NCBI RefSeq assembly: GCF_900143145.1
Contig: NZ_FRDB01000003.1
Location: 1-46,029 of the forward strand
Length of the DNA: 46,029 nucleotides
Origin: Candidatus Sodalis sp. SoCistrobi
GTDB taxonomy: Bacteria > Pseudomonadota > Gammaproteobacteria > Enterobacterales > Enterobacteriaceae
Direction of reading: 5' to 3'
A program made the position numbers and the translations under genes. Under the pieces are notes generated by a model. That model was not told the origin of the DNA, did not search any database, and saw nothing but the letters and a program-made list of their open reading frames with translations. Shown here one piece after another: positions 9,065 through 21,731 of this stretch; within the stretch, counting starts at the first letter, position 1; every line of letters begins with the position of its first letter.

Positions 9065-11372
9065 TTAATGACAGCTTTCGCTGCCGGCGGGCTGGCAACA
9101 GGGTGTCGATTCCGGCGCGCTTAGCCCCGGCTGGAAACGATCCCGGCAGCGGTAAAGACAAGCGATCAGCAGGCCGTTGACGACGATAACGGTGGCTATC
9201 GCCATCGCGCTGTACAGCGGATGGTGCATGAAGGTGGCCGTCTGATAAAACAGCGTTGCCAGCGAATAGGCCACATTGACGCCCCACAGGGCGGACAGCA
9301 GCATCCAGCCGCGACTGCTTTCGCGGGTGATGGCGCCCAGGACCGAAATACAGGGCACATACAACAGGACAAAGATCAGATAGCTATAAGCGGCAATGGC
9401 GCTGCCGAACTTACTGCTCATCATGCCCATGGCGCCACCGCTCATCTCGCCGTCGCCTTTGCTGGCTTCAATAGGGTTGGCGAGGACGCTGAAACTGAAG
9501 ACATCCCGCAGACCCTGCCAGGTTTCCGTCATCGCGCCGGACAATTCATCCAGCAGATTGAACGACGTCGGCTCGAACGGGGTACAGGTGATCTGTTCGG
9601 CGGTATATAACGTATTCAGCGTCCCCACCACCACCTCTTTTGCCATTGCGCCGCTGATAAGACCGACCGTGGCTTGCCAGTTATCCTCATGGACGCCCAT
9701 CGGTTTCAGCAGGGGGGTCAGCGTCTTGCTCACCGCCGCCAGCGCCGAATGATTAACGCTGTCCGCCGCTTCGCCGTGCAGGGTGAAGCTGTTCAGGGCG
9801 CCAATCACCATGCTGGCGAGGACAATCACTTTGCCGGCCCGCAGTACAAAGCTTTTCAGCCGCTGCCAGGTTTGCAACAGCAGGCTTTTGATGTGCGGCA
9901 CGTGATACACCGGTAGCTCCATGATGAAGGGAATCGCTTCCCCGCGCATCAGCGTATATTTCAGCATCAGACCGGTCAGGATCGCGACCACGATCCCTAG
10001 CACGTATAGCGAGAACACCAGCGTCGCGCCGTGCTGGCCGAAGAAGGTGGCGGCGAAGACGGCGAAAATCGCCAACCGTGCGCCGCAGGACATGAAGGGC
10101 GCCATCATGATGGTCATCAGCCGCTCGCGCGGCGCGTTAAGTGTGCGTGCGCCCATCACCGACGGCACATTGCAGCCGAAACCGACGATCAGTGGCACAA
10201 ACGATTTGCCCGGCAGACCGAGGGATTGCATCAACCGGTCGATGACGAACGCGGCGCGCGCCATATAGCCGGAATCTTCCAGAAACGACAGACACAAATA
10301 CATAATGCCGATTTGCGGGACCAGCGGCAGTACGGTGTTGATCCCGCCGCCCACGCCCTGGGCCAGCAGCAGCGTCAACCATTGCGGCGCATGCAACTGA
10401 TAGCCGAGCCACCGGGTGCCGTCGATAAACAGCGCGGCGGCCCCCCCCCTCGAACAGCGGCTGCAGGGCGCCGCCGAGGTTGATGGCGAGGATGAACATC
10501 AGATACATCACCATAAAGAACAGCGGCACGCCAAGCCAGCGGTTGAGCAGCAGGGCGTCGAGCCGTGTGGTGAGGCGGTTGGCCGGCGTCAAATGGCCGT
10601 TACTCACGGCCTGACAGAGGGCGATGATAGTGGCATAGCGGGCATCGGCAATTAACAACGCCGCATCCTGCTGCAGGCCCGCGCGCAGGCTTTCCAGCCG
10701 CTGGGGCGAGGTCAATAGATCGCGGCTGTGAATGTCCCCTTCCAGCATGTGCAACGCCAGCCAGCGCCGCTGCCGCGGCGCATAGTGGTCGGGGGTAAAC
10801 GGCTGCAGCCGCTCTACCGCCTGGCGAACGGCGGGCGGGTAGTCAACCGTCAGGGACGACGCAACCGGTAACGGGCCGTCGAGCTCCGCTTTCAACGCTT
10901 CGATGCCTTCGGCGCGGGTGGATACCAGGGGGATCACCGGGCAGCCAAGTCGCCGTTCCAGCGCCGGGATATCGATGGTAATGCCCTGACTGCGGGCGAT
11001 ATCCAGCATATTCAGCGCCACAATGCAGGGAATCCCCAGTTCCAACAGCTGTAACGTTAGGTAGAGATTCCGCTCCAGGTTGGCGGCATCGACCACGTTG
11101 ATAAGGACATCGGCCTGCCGTTCGAGGATATAACGACTGGCGATTTGCTCGTCCAGCGAGCTTTGCTGCGACAGTGCCGTCAGGGAGTAGGCGCCTGGCA
11201 GATCGACGAGCGTAATGCGCTGCGCGGGGGTGGTGAAGAAGCCTTCTTTGCGTTCCACCGTGACGCCGGCCCAGTTACCGACCCGCTGGCGGGCGCCGGT
11301 CAACTGGTTAAAGAGGGTCGTTTTGCCGGCGTTGGGATTACCGATCAAGGCCACAGTGCGTGTAGTGATCAT
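9065..11372 (-). pseudogene. feoB: Ferrous iron transporter FeoB, frameshifted in a G9 run
   Basis: FeoB is the inner-membrane Fe(II) importer with a cytoplasmic G domain. The N-terminal frame (from ATG 11372) has G1 GNPNAGKTT, G2 GVTVERKEG, G3 DLPGAYS and G4 LNMLD, then the first membrane segment (MYLMFILAINLGGALQPLFEGG). There the frame is lost at nine consecutive C (10441-10449 on plus, G on the coding strand). With eight G the protein would continue AAALFIDGTRWLGYQLHAPQWL and stay open to the TAA at 9065, giving about 768 residues (E. coli 773). The rest of the transporter, including GCNVPSVMGART and the CxxxE-like region SCGARLAIF, shows no other lesion. The defect could be a real recent mutation, a phase-variable or slippage-rescued tract, or a sequencing error. 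feoA lies 73 bases upstream and feoC 9 bases downstream. Confidence 0.93.
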
Positions 11373-11445
11373 GAATGAAACCTGTAAGCAGTGACAAATA
11401 TAAACGGATTGCTCCGATCGCGCGGTGCGAAGGGAGCAGGTCGGA

Positions 11446-11673
11446 TCAATGGCCGGTGCGGCTCAACAGCAGCAGTGACAGATCTTTTTTTCGCAGTACC
11501 AGCTGTACCCGCCGAACCTCTATTTGCACGGGATCCCCCAGCGGCGCGACGCGCACCACTTGGAACGAGCTTCCGGGCAACATGCCGAGCGACAGCATTT
11601 TCTGCCGAAAGGCGGGAGGGATCTCTTTGGCATAGCCGGTAATTTTATAATGGTGCTGCAATTGCAGTTGCAT
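11446..11673 (-). CDS. feoA: Ferrous iron transport protein A (SH3-like)
   Basis: FeoA is a small cytoplasmic SH3-like protein that acts with FeoB, probably on its G domain. With the ATG at 11673 it has 75 residues, the same length as E. coli FeoA, and keeps the hallmark block [31 protein letters not shown] and the end [15 protein letters not shown]. The start is supported by AAGAAGG about 6 bases upstream; an upstream frame to 11736 is non-homologous. It is the first gene of feoABC. The 5' spacer is AT-rich and probably holds the operon promoter. Confidence 0.93.
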   Translation of the reverse strand: MQLQLQHHYKITGYAKEIPPAFRQKMLSLGMLPGSSFQVVRVAPLGDPVQIEVRRVQLVLRKKDLSLLLLSRTGH

Positions 11674-12211
11674 AGTGACCTTCTTGATGGTGACCGTAAG
11701 CGCGGTGGAAACGGCAATACCCGCGATACCCGGCAAGTACCGCTTGTCGGGTCGGGCTGGCGCGATTTAATTAATGCAAATGGTAAAAGTAATAGTTATT
11801 AATAACAATAATTTCAACATCTTATCACCCGAGCTAAATAAAACAAATCATCAACCAAATTCTTTTTTTTAATGGCGCATGAAAAAAAATAGTGTTCTAT
11901 TTTCGGTATAACTCATTGTATTTAAAGTATTGTTAGTTTGACGGTGGCGTGGTGATTTCGTTTTTCAGCGTGGGGGTCGGTTATTTTATTTTGCATTGCC
12001 TAACGTGGGGAAAATGAAACCAGCCCTGTGCCTATTGGCTATAAATATTAAATAAGCGTCGAAAATGGTTTAATGGAAATATTATGGTAATTGTCAAAAT
12101 TGGATGTAATTAACTAATGCATGGGATATAAATTAATATGGAATAATTTCAATAGTTATTTATTTACTTGTCTACCACTCCCCGGCAGATTCCACCGTGA
12201 CCGCCGTGGGG
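11674..12211. promoter_or_regulatory. AT-rich spacer upstream of feoA, probable feo promoter region
   Basis: About 400 bases (11765-12175) are far richer in A and T than anything else in the window and carry no plausible gene. A perfect 12-bp palindrome, GTTATTAATAAC, sits at 11795-11806 in an AT-rich context on the feoA side. Fur- or FNR-type control would be expected for feo in enterics, but I do not see a good match to either consensus, so the operator assignment is only a suggestion. Confidence 0.35.
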
Positions 12212-12223
12212 CCCCCCCCCCCC
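12212..12223. repeat. C12 homopolymer
   Basis: Twelve consecutive C lie at 12212-12223 in non-coding DNA downstream of yhgF. This is the longest homopolymer in the window and a likely length-variable site; its exact length may also be an assembly or sequencing uncertainty. Confidence 0.8.
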
Positions 12224-12240
12224 GACACGCGCCGCGCGAC

Positions 12241-12270
12241 CGTACCCTGATCGGTAAGAGTCAGGGTACG
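12241..12270. other. Perfect inverted repeat between yhgF and feoA
   Basis: CGTACCCTGA (12241-12250) pairs perfectly with TCAGGGTACG (12261-12270) around a 10-base loop. It has no T tract on either side. It may be an RNA hairpin at the end of the yhgF transcript or a protein-binding dyad. It lies between the C12 run and the 28-bp repeat array. Confidence 0.6.
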
Positions 12271-12301
12271 CCCGGCGGCGCCGTTAAAGGCAACGAGAGC
12301 G

Positions 12302-12413
12302 CCTGCGTGCGCCGTGCTTACCGCGCCAGCCTGCGTGCGCCGCGCTCACCGCGCAGGTCTGCGTGCAGCGCGCTCACCGCGCAGGTTTGCGTGCGCCGCG
12401 CTCACCGCGTCGG
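12302..12413. repeat. 28-bp tandem repeat, four copies, downstream of yhgF
   Basis: TGCGTGC recurs at 12304, 12332, 12360 and 12388, exactly 28 bases apart, each followed by a GCGCT(C/T)ACCGCG-like block. Copies are contiguous with a few mismatches. The array starts about 53 bases past the yhgF stop, and I find no copy inside yhgF. It is not CRISPR because there are no spacers. Confidence 0.88.
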
Positions 12414-12465
12414 CCTGTTTTCGCTGCCCGCGTATTCCACCGGCCCGTTCCCGTTATCCGGCGTG

Positions 12466-14808
12466 TTAGCGCCGTTTGCCCAGGGCGGCCGCCAGTGCGT
12501 CGCCCATCGCGCTATTGCCCCCTGCGGCGGGGCCACCCGATTGACGACCGCCGCTGCGCGCGGGTGGGCGGGACGCCGTTGCACCGCCATCCCGTCGGCG
12601 CTCAGCCGTATCCCGGCGCGCCGGCGCCTCGCCGGGCCGCTCATCAAGCCGCATAGAGAGCGCGATGCGCTTGCGCGCGATATCGACGTCCATGACCTTC
12701 ACTTTGACAATATCGCCGGCTTTCACCACCTTGTGCGGATCGTCGATAAACCGATCGGACAACGAGGAGATGTGTACCAACCCGTCCTGATGCACGCCGA
12801 TATCCACAAAAGCGCCGAAATTGGTCACATTGGTCACCGTGCCTTCCAGCACCATGCCCTGCGTCAAGTCCTGCAGCGTTTCCACGCCGTCGGCAAAGGT
12901 GGCGGTTTTGAACTCCGGCCGCGGGTCACGGCCCGGCTTTTCCAGCTCTTTAATAATGTCGGTAACGGTGGGTAATCCGACGCGCTCATCGGTGAAGCGG
13001 GACGGGCTCAGGCCGCGCAGCGTCGCGGGGTCGCCCATCAGATCGCTGAGTGATTTCTCCGTGGCCTGTAAAATCCGCTCCACGACCGGATAACTTTCGG
13101 GATGTACGGTAGAGGCGTCGAGCGGATTGTTGCCGTGATTGATGCGCAGGAAGCCGGCGCATTGTTCAAACGCCTTCGGGCCCAGGCGGGGCACTTTCAG
13201 CAACTGTTGACGATCGCGGAAACGGCCGTTTTCATCACGCCAACTGACAATGTTTTGCGCCATCATGCGCGTCAGGCCGGCGACGCGGATCAGCAGCGGC
13301 ACCGAGGCGGTATTGAGATCAACGCCGACGGCGTTGACGCAGTCCTCGACCACCGTGTCCAGCTTTTTCGCCAGCAGGCTTTGGCTGACATCGTGCTGAT
13401 ATTGACCCACGCCGATGGATTTCGGATCGATCTTGACCAGCTCCGCCAGCGGATCCTGCAGTCGGCGGGCGATGGAAACCGCCCCGCGCAGCGAGACATC
13501 CAAATCGGGAAACTCCAGCGCCGCTAGCTCCGAGGCGGAATACACCGACGCGCCGGCCTCGCTGACGATGACTTTTTGCCCTTTCACATCGGGATAACGC
13601 TTCTGGACCTCGGCATAAAACCGTTCGGTTTCTCGCGACGCGGTGCCGTTGCCGATGGCGACCAGTTCCACGTTATGTTTCAGACACAGCGCTGCGACCG
13701 CCGCCGCGGCTCTGTCGGTCTGGCCGGTGTGGGGGTAGAGGGTATCCGTCGCCACCAGCTTGCCGGTGGCATCCACCACCGCGACCTTAACGCCGGTGCG
13801 CAGCCCCGGATCCAGGCCCATGGTAGCGCGCAGCCCCGCCGGCGCCGCCATCAGTAAATCATGCATGTTGCGGGCGAAGACCTGAATGGCTTCTTCCTCG
13901 GCCTTTTCACGCATACTGCCCATCAGTTCGGTTTCCAAGTGCATCAGAATTTTGATGCGCCAGGTCCAACTGATCACCGTTTTGCGCCAGCTATCGGCCG
14001 GCGCCTGATTGAAGCGTACCTGCAAATGATCGGCGATCATCTGTTCGCAGTAGCTGGCACGCGGCGGCTCGTCTGCGTGCGGATCGGCGTTCAGCGCCAG
14101 CTGCAACACCCCCTCGTTGCGTCCGCGCAACATGGCCAGCGCACGGTGCGAGGGGACCTGAGACAGCGGTTCATGATGATCGAAGTAGTCGCGGAATTTG
14201 GCGCCTTCTTCTTCTTTACCGGGCACCACCCGCGCCACCAGATGAGCATTTTTCCACAGATAAGCGCGGATTTTCGCCAGCAGCGCGGCATCCTCGGCAA
14301 AGCGCTCCATCAGGATATAACGCGCGCCGTCAAGGGCCGCCTTGGCGTCGGCCACGCCGGCATCAGGGTTAACGAAACCGGCCGCCGCAGTATCGGGGTC
14401 GGTAGACGTGTCCTGCCAAAGCCGGTCGGCCAGCGGCGCCAGCCCCGCCTCGATGGCTATTTGGCCGCGGGTGCGGCGTTTGGGTTTATAGGGCAGGTAG
14501 AGATCTTCCAGCTCGGTTTTGCTCAAGGTCGCCTGAATAGCCGACGCCAGCGCCTCGGTAAGCTTGCCCTGTTCGTCGATGGATTTCAGAATACTTTGGC
14601 GCCGTTCATCCAGCTCGCGCAAATAACCCAGCCGCGTTTCCAGCGTGCGCAGCTGCGTATCGTCCAGCCCGCCGGTGACTTCTTTGCGATAGCGGGCGAT
14701 AAAAGGCACGGTGTTACCTTCGTCCAGGAGCCGCACCGCGGCGTCTACCTGGTCCGCCCGGGCTTTCAGCTCGCTGGCGATAAGATGGTTCAATGACTCT
14801 CTATTCAT
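12466..14808 (-). CDS. yhgF: Tex-like RNA-binding transcription accessory protein
   Basis: A 780-residue protein with the full Tex architecture. It has an N-terminal helical Tex region with HTH-like segments (from [16 protein letters not shown]), a YqgF/RNase H-like fold around residues 330-430 ([16 protein letters not shown]), helix-hairpin-helix motifs around 490-570 ([36 protein letters not shown]), and an S1 RNA-binding domain near 650-720 ([21 protein letters not shown]). Tex proteins are linked to transcription and RNA handling and to stress or toxin expression in several bacteria; the exact role in enterics is unsettled. The tail after the S1 domain is Arg/Gly/Pro rich. Position next to greB (divergent) and upstream of feo matches E. 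coli. Intact. Confidence 0.95.
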   Translation of the reverse strand: MNRESLNHLIASELKARADQVDAAVRLLDEGNTVPFIARYRKEVTGGLDDTQLRTLETRLGYLRELDERRQSILKSIDEQGKLTEALASAIQATLSKTELEDLYLPYKPKRRTRGQIAIEAGLAPLADRLWQDTSTDPDTAAAGFVNPDAGVADAKAALDGARYILMERFAEDAALLAKIRAYLWKNAHLVARVVPGKEEEGAKFRDYFDHHEPLSQVPSHRALAMLRGRNEGVLQLALNADPHADEPPRASYCEQMIADHLQVRFNQAPADSWRKTVISWTWRIKILMHLETELMGSMREKAEEEAIQVFARNMHDLLMAAPAGLRATMGLDPGLRTGVKVAVVDATGKLVATDTLYPHTGQTDRAAAAVAALCLKHNVELVAIGNGTASRETERFYAEVQKRYPDVKGQKVIVSEAGASVYSASELAALEFPDLDVSLRGAVSIARRLQDPLAELVKIDPKSIGVGQYQHDVSQSLLAKKLDTVVEDCVNAVGVDLNTASVPLLIRVAGLTRMMAQNIVSWRDENGRFRDRQQLLKVPRLGPKAFEQCAGFLRINHGNNPLDASTVHPESYPVVERILQATEKSLSDLMGDPATLRGLSPSRFTDERVGLPTVTDIIKELEKPGRDPRPEFKTATFADGVETLQDLTQGMVLEGTVTNVTNFGAFVDIGVHQDGLVHISSLSDRFIDDPHKVVKAGDIVKVKVMDVDIARKRIALSMRLDERPGEAPARRDTAERRRDGGATASRPPARSGGRQSGGPAAGGNSAMGDALAAALGKRR

Positions 14809-14959
14809 GCGTTAACGTTCATCTTGTCATAAGGATTGCTTGGGCCTGCACAGTTATACGGTTTGCGGCGGCAAAATGCCAGCCGCCCGCGCCCATTCAC
14901 CCCCGCCGCTGCTATGGTATATTGCCGCAATGGGCGAAAGTGTGTGATGACAGGTGACG

Positions 14960-15433
14960 ATGAAAACCAACCTTATTACCCGTCAGGGCTATCAGGAATT
15001 GCAAGATGAGCTGGACCATCTATGGAAACGCTACCGACCGGAGATTACCGAGAAGGTGGCCTGGGCCGCCAGCCTGGGCGATCGCAGTGAAAATGCGGAT
15101 TATCATTACAATAAGAAAATTCTGCGCGAAATTGACCGGCGGGTGCGTTATCTGCGCCGCGTGCTGAAAGAGGCGCGGGTGGTGGATTATTCGCCGCAGC
15201 AGGCGGGGCGAATATTTTTTGGCGCCTGGGTGGAGGTGGAAAACCCGGAAGGGGAAACCAAACGCTTTCGTATCGCCGGTCCCGATGAAATTTATAAACA
15301 TAAGGACTATATCTCCATCGATTCGCCCATGGCGCGCGCCCTGATCAAAAAGGCGGTGGACGACGAGGCGGAGGTGGTGACCCCCGGCGGGCGTCGCACG
15401 TGGTATATCACTGACATCTCTTATCAAGAATGA
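14960..15433 (+). CDS. greB: Transcript cleavage factor GreB
   Basis: GreB inserts its coiled coil into the RNA polymerase secondary channel and stimulates cleavage of backtracked transcripts. It has 157 residues, like E. coli (158). It has an N-terminal coiled coil with the acidic tip motif SLGDRSENADYHYNK (the Asp and Glu that help hold the second Mg ion) and a C-terminal FKBP-like domain with DYISIDSPMARAL. ATG at 14960 is preferred over GTG at 14954: AGGTG lies 5 bases upstream and the protein then starts MKTNLITRQGY, as in relatives. It is divergent from yhgF and followed by ompR-envZ, as in E. coli. Confidence 0.95.
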   Translation: MKTNLITRQGYQELQDELDHLWKRYRPEITEKVAWAASLGDRSENADYHYNKKILREIDRRVRYLRRVLKEARVVDYSPQQAGRIFFGAWVEVENPEGETKRFRIAGPDEIYKHKDYISIDSPMARALIKKAVDDEAEVVTPGGRRTWYITDISYQE

Positions 15434-15657
15434 CGTGTGCGGGTCGAGGGAGGACCTTGGTGGCCGTTAATTATTATTCGCGGCGGCGCGACAGATGTTA
15501 TTATCAGGTCGATCGCGCGCGGAAAGTGTTGATAACTACGCATCTTCATATGCTTTGTAACAATTTCGCTTAGAATGGTCACCTGAATTCGCTGTCAGTG
15601 ATCCACCGGTTTTTGAACAATATCCTTTACGGGCGTTTCGCCTTTGGGAGAGAGATA

Positions 15658-17756
<2,099 letters not shown>

Positions 17757-17759
17757 GCG

Positions 17760-17778
17760 GCGGCTCAGGCAGAGCCGC
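17760..17778. terminator. Hairpin between convergent envZ and pckA
   Basis: GCGGCTC (17760-17766) pairs with GAGCCGC (17772-17778) around a 5-base loop, 4 bases after the envZ stop and 22 bases before the pckA stop. No clear U tract follows on either strand, so this is a plausible but weak bidirectional terminator. Confidence 0.5.
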
Positions 17779-17799
17779 GCCTGACGCGGCCCAGCCGGT

Positions 17800-19419
17800 T
17801 CAGCGCTGCGGACCCGCGCTCACCAGCGCCACCCCCGCCGGCGTGTCGGTGAACTTACTAAAATTCTCGATAAAACGCTGGGCCAGGTCGTCCGCCTTGG
17901 CCCGCCATTCGTCGACGCTGGCGTAAGTGGTACGCGGATCAAGTATCGCGCCGTCCACGCCCGGCAGCGCGGTCGGGATCGATAGATTGAAAACCGGCAG
18001 GGTAGCGGTTGGCGCATCGTCGATATCGCCGCGCAGTATGGCGTTGATAATCGCCCGGGTGTCCTTAAGGGAAATCCGTTTACCGCTGCCGTTCCAGCCG
18101 GTATTGACCAAATAGGCGCGGGCGCCGGCGGCGTGCATGCGTTTAGCCAGGACATCCGCATAGGCGGTGGGGTGCAGCGACAAAAACGCTGCGCCAAAGC
18201 AGGCGGAGAAGGTGGGCACCGGCGCCACCACACCCCGCTCGGTTCCCGCCAGTTTGGCGGTAAAGCCGGACAGAAAATGATATTGGGCCTGTTCCATCGA
18301 CAGACTGGCGACCGGCGGTAGCACGCCGAAGGCATCCGCCGTCAGGAAGATGACCCGCGTCGCGTGTCCGGCGCGCGACACCGGTTTGACGATATTATCG
18401 ATATGGTCGATGGGATACGACACGCGGGCGTTTTCGGTTTTGCTACCATCGTCGTAATCCACGCTACCGTCCGCCCGCACCACCACGTTTTCCAACAGCG
18501 CGTTACGGCGGATCGCCTGATAGATTTCCGGCTCCGCCTCGGCGGAAAGGCGGATGGTTTTGGCGTAACAGCCCCCTTCAAAATTGAAGACGCCGTCGTC
18601 GTCCCAGCCGTGTTCATCATTCCCTATCAGGCGGCGGCGCGGGTCTGTCGATAGCGTGGTTTTGCCGGTGCCGGACAGACCGAAGAACAGCGCCACGTCG
18701 TCATCGATGCCGACGTTGGCCGAGCAATGCATGGAAGCGATGCCTTTAAGCGGCAGCAGGTAATTCATTACCGAGAACAGCCCCTTTTTCATCTCGCCGC
18801 CGTACCAGGTTCCGCCGATAAGCTGAATGCCTTCGGTCAGGTTGAAAGCGACAAAGTTTTCCGAATGCAGGCCTTGTTCACGCCAATCGGGATTAGTACA
18901 TTTGGCGCCGTTAAGCACCACAAAATCCGGTTCAAAGTCGCGCAGTTCTTCAGCGCTTGGCCGAATGAACATGTTTTTAACGAAATGCGCCTGCCAGGCG
19001 ACTTCGGTCACAAAACGCACCCGCAGCCGGCTGTCCTCATTGGCGCCGCAGAAAGCATCAATGACAAACAGGCGCTTGCCGCTGAGCTGCTGGCCGACCC
19101 GCCTTTTGAGGTGATCCCAGGTCTGCTGGTCAAGGGGATGATTGTCATTGGCGCCTTTGCCCTGATCGGACCACCACAGGGTGTCACGGGTTTTATCGTC
19201 GCGCACCACATACTTATCGAACGGTGACCGGCCGGTGAAAATCCCGGTGTCGACCGCCACGGCGCCCGATTGGGTCAGCGTACCGCGTTCAAAGCCGCTG
19301 AGGGCGGGGTCGGTTTCTTCTGCAAACAGCTGATCGTAACCCGGGTTGTACACCAGTTCGCGGCAGCCCGTTATTCCATAACTGAGCCATTGCTGCGGGG
19401 TAATACTCTCACTTACCAT
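17800..19419 (-). CDS. pckA: Phosphoenolpyruvate carboxykinase (ATP)
   Basis: PckA decarboxylates and phosphorylates oxaloacetate to PEP, the first committed gluconeogenic step. It has 539 residues (E. coli 540). Visible features include the P-loop [11 protein letters not shown], the substrate/metal region [12 protein letters not shown] and FGLSGTGK, the Arg-bearing [12 protein letters not shown], and the nucleotide-binding [16 protein letters not shown] 19419 follows AAGGAG by about 8 bases. It is convergent with envZ. In E. coli yhgE lies nearby; it is absent here. Complete, suggesting that gluconeogenesis from host amino or organic acids is retained while maltodextrin use is lost. Confidence 0.97.
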   Translation of the reverse strand: MVSESITPQQWLSYGITGCRELVYNPGYDQLFAEETDPALSGFERGTLTQSGAVAVDTGIFTGRSPFDKYVVRDDKTRDTLWWSDQGKGANDNHPLDQQTWDHLKRRVGQQLSGKRLFVIDAFCGANEDSRLRVRFVTEVAWQAHFVKNMFIRPSAEELRDFEPDFVVLNGAKCTNPDWREQGLHSENFVAFNLTEGIQLIGGTWYGGEMKKGLFSVMNYLLPLKGIASMHCSANVGIDDDVALFFGLSGTGKTTLSTDPRRRLIGNDEHGWDDDGVFNFEGGCYAKTIRLSAEAEPEIYQAIRRNALLENVVVRADGSVDYDDGSKTENARVSYPIDHIDNIVKPVSRAGHATRVIFLTADAFGVLPPVASLSMEQAQYHFLSGFTAKLAGTERGVVAPVPTFSACFGAAFLSLHPTAYADVLAKRMHAAGARAYLVNTGWNGSGKRISLKDTRAIINAILRGDIDDAPTATLPVFNLSIPTALPGVDGAILDPRTTYASVDEWRAKADDLAQRFIENFSKFTDTPAGVALVSAGPQR

Positions 19420-19572
19420 GTCACTGCTCCTTAGTTTAACAAGTACCGTTAGCGATTGTAGGGGTTAGCGGTGGGCGCGCCGAGAGATAAATCAAGGATT
19501 AACCTGAGCGGGCAGGCTTTTCATTATTTTGCGGACTGGCGCACGGAAAATAAGTTATTACCTTAACATATG

Positions 19573-19598
19573 CCGCCGGAGAGGCAATCGTCCGGCGG
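19573..19598. terminator. Hairpin downstream of hslO
   Basis: CCGCCGGA (19573-19580) pairs perfectly with TCCGGCGG (19591-19598) around 10 bases. It lies 16 bases past the hslO stop, so it could end the igaA-yrfG-hslR-hslO transcript. The minus strand continues CATATGTTAAGG without a strong U run. Confidence 0.5.
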
Positions 19599-19614
19599 AG
19601 CAATAGGGTAAATC

Positions 19615-20496
19615 CTAAGCCTGAGGGGAACGCCCTTGCGCCGCCTGCTGTTGCAGGTCAGCAATGGCGTCGGCATCGAAACGATAATGGCTACCGCAAA
19701 AATCGCAATGCATATCGACTTCGCCGTCTTGCTCAAGCATATCGTTCAATTCCTGCTCGCCCAAAGTCATCAGGGCATCGGCGCAGCGCTGGCGTGAGCA
19801 GGTGCAGCGGAATTGCACCGACTGCGCCGGGTAAACGGTGACGTTATCTTGATGATAAAGGCGATACAAAACGTCGTTGGCCGGCAATGCAAACAGTTCG
19901 TCGCCCTTCACCGTTGCGGTGAGCTGCGCCAGATGATCGAAATCGTCGGCGCGGGTATCCTGGCCGGGTAATACCTGCAGCAGCAGACCGGCGGCGGCCA
20001 CCTCTCCCTGATACTCTCCGGTGCGGATAAACAGCCGCGTCGGCAACTGCTCCGATTGCAGGAAGTAGTTCTCCAGGCAGTCCGCCAGCCGGGGCCCTTC
20101 CAGACCCACCACACCCTGATACCGCTCCCCTTCGGCGGGGGTCAGGGTTATCACCAGATAGCCGTTGCCCACCATTTGCGCCAGGGTGGCGTCATCGGCG
20201 ATATCGCCGTCGATGCGCGCCAGACCGCGCATATTCTGCCGATCGTCGCCGTTAATGACCGCCAGCCGCAGCGGGCCATCTCCCTGCAACTGGACGGTAA
20301 TTTCGCCGGTGAATTTCAGCGTGGCGGTAAGCAGGCTGGTGGCGACCAGGAGTTCCCCCAGCAACGTTTTCACCGCCGGCGGATAATTGTGCTGGCCCAG
20401 CACCTGGCGGTAGGTTTCCTGTAATGACACCAGCTCACCTCTGACGGCATAGTCTTCAAAGAGGTAACGGTGCAGTTGGTCTTGATGGGTCATCAT
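19615..20496 (-). CDS. hslO: Redox-regulated chaperone Hsp33
   Basis: Hsp33 is a cytoplasmic holdase activated when its zinc-binding cysteines are oxidised and the linker unfolds. It has 293 residues. The N-terminal substrate-binding domain includes [14 protein letters not shown] and [13 protein letters not shown]. The C-terminal zinc switch is complete: CTCSRQRC and CDFCG near residues 230-270 supply the four Cys ligands. Start codons ATG 20496 or 20493 are both possible. The gene follows hslR by 30 bases on the same strand, the usual heat-shock pair. Intact. Confidence 0.96.
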   Translation of the reverse strand: MMTHQDQLHRYLFEDYAVRGELVSLQETYRQVLGQHNYPPAVKTLLGELLVATSLLTATLKFTGEITVQLQGDGPLRLAVINGDDRQNMRGLARIDGDIADDATLAQMVGNGYLVITLTPAEGERYQGVVGLEGPRLADCLENYFLQSEQLPTRLFIRTGEYQGEVAAAGLLLQVLPGQDTRADDFDHLAQLTATVKGDELFALPANDVLYRLYHQDNVTVYPAQSVQFRCTCSRQRCADALMTLGEQELNDMLEQDGEVDMHCDFCGSHYRFDADAIADLQQQAAQGRSPQA

Positions 20497-20526
20497 GGTC
20501 TCTCATGCCTGCGGCGCCGGGAGGGG

Positions 20527-20949
20527 TTATTCCGCCTCGCCCGAGTCGCCATATTTAAATTTAATCAGATTGCGGCGTTCTTTTTTGTCCGGGCGCCGGT
20601 CCGGGTGGGGCATGGTCAGGGCGTTGTGTTTCCGCGCCTCGGCCATTTTCTCCCGCTTGGCGATACTGACGTCGGTTTCCTGATACAATTGCTGTGCATC
20701 GCTGGCCGGACGGCGCTGATCGCTGATAGCGAGCACCCGCACCTGACGCTCGTCGTTGCCTTGACGCAGGGTTATCTCCGCGTCCAGCTCCATGGTTTTG
20801 CCGGGTTTGCTGCGCTGCCCATTGTAATGGACCTTGCCGCCCTCAATCATCTCGCGGGCCAGGGCGCGGGTTTTATAAAAACGCGCCGCCCACAGCCACT
20901 TATCCAGCCGCACGGCCGTAATATCGCCGTTAACGTCTTTGGGTTTCAT
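20527..20949 (-). CDS. hslR: Ribosome-associated heat shock protein Hsp15
   Basis: Hsp15 binds stalled 50S subunits that carry a nascent chain after premature dissociation, and helps recycle them. It has 140 residues (E. coli 133). It has an S4 RNA-binding domain (VRLDKWLWAARFYKTRALAREMIEGGKVHYNGQR) followed by a basic tail (MPHPDRRPDKKERRNL). It sits 15 bases after the yrfG stop and 30 before the hslO start, consistent with one operon. Intact; the N-terminus has a few extra residues (KDVNGDITA) relative to E. coli. Confidence 0.95.
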   Translation of the reverse strand: MKPKDVNGDITAVRLDKWLWAARFYKTRALAREMIEGGKVHYNGQRSKPGKTMELDAEITLRQGNDERQVRVLAISDQRRPASDAQQLYQETDVSIAKREKMAEARKHNALTMPHPDRRPDKKERRNLIKFKYGDSGEAE

Positions 20950-20964
20950 GTTGCCTCCTGAGTG

Positions 20965-21645
20965 TCAGGACATCATTTCAGCCAGCGCGGGCAGCAGCGC
21001 GCGATAATCGTTCAGCGCCGGATGCCGCTTGAATGTTTGCGGCGCCAGCCCGGAATCAGGGTTGCTGACGCCGAGACAATAGCGGATACCGAAGCGGCTG
21101 GCCGCGTCAAGGATCGGCTCGCTATCGTCGATAAACAGCGTCCGCGCCGGATCAAACCCGGTATGCGCATGTACGCGCTGCCACAACGGTTGATCTTCCT
21201 TGGGATAACCAAATGTATGGGTGGAAAGTAATAAATCAAGGTGCTGATCGAGACCGGTAAAGCGCATTTTCACCGCCAGACCGTCGGGGTGGGCGTTGGT
21301 CAGCAAGAGGGTGCGCCGGCCGTGCTGGCGCAATGCGCTCAGTAGCGGCAGCGTGTCGTCGCGCAACCGCAGGGTATGACCCAGTTCAGCGGTCATGGCG
21401 GCGATATCCAGCGCCAGCCGCCGGCTCCAGTAATCGAAACAGTACCAGTTCAAGGTATGGCGCACGCTGTGATATTCGCGGTCTATCAGAGCGCCGGCCT
21501 CAGCCGGGGTGATACCGCGCCGTTGGCTAAGGGCCGCCGGTACGCGATGCAGCCAGAAGTCACGATCGAAGGCCAAATCCAACAGCGTGCCGTCCATATC
21601 AAGAATGACGGTATCAATATGGAGCCAGTCGATGACTGCGGACAT
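20965..21645 (-). CDS. yrfG: HAD-family nucleotidase YrfG
   Basis: A haloacid dehalogenase superfamily hydrolase, described in E. coli as a purine nucleotidase (GMP/IMP phosphatase; name yrfG, also nudG-independent). It has 226 residues. HAD motif I is DMDGTLLDLAFD, motif II is TNAHP and motif III/IV is YPKEDQ with FIDDSEPILDAA. ATG 21645 with GGAG shortly upstream gives the conserved start MSAVIDWLHIDTVILDMDG; an earlier in-frame start at 21699 adds non-homologous residues. It lies between igaA and hslR as in E. coli. The 168-base gap to igaA contains a 52-bp tandem duplication of the igaA end. Confidence 0.92.
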   Translation of the reverse strand: MSAVIDWLHIDTVILDMDGTLLDLAFDRDFWLHRVPAALSQRRGITPAEAGALIDREYHSVRHTLNWYCFDYWSRRLALDIAAMTAELGHTLRLRDDTLPLLSALRQHGRRTLLLTNAHPDGLAVKMRFTGLDQHLDLLLSTHTFGYPKEDQPLWQRVHAHTGFDPARTLFIDDSEPILDAASRFGIRYCLGVSNPDSGLAPQTFKRHPALNDYRALLPALAEMMS

Positions 21646-21731
21646 GCGGACTCCAGGACGTGAGCAGGGCAAGGCGGAGGGGCTGCGGCAAGACGCCAAA
21701 CGGCCCGGTCAACCATCAGAATAGCATATTT

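Noticed and set aside
8680-9180. Plus-strand frame with repeated SRVxxPTGATGNRVAGSGCC sequence
   Set aside because: It is the antisense reading of the feoC terminal array and the feoB end.
11795-11806. Fur or FNR box upstream of feoA
   Set aside because: The palindrome GTTATTAATAAC does not match either consensus well enough to be named as such; kept only as an unnamed dyad.
12302-12413. Possible CRISPR array
   Set aside because: The 28-bp units are contiguous with no spacers and no cas genes are present.
12121-12975. 284-codon plus-strand frame starting in the AT-rich spacer
   Set aside because: Its composition is that of the 28-bp repeat and of yhgF antisense; there is no start signal or domain.
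13861-14796. 311-codon plus-strand frame
   Set aside because: Antisense of yhgF, whose Tex domains are unambiguous.
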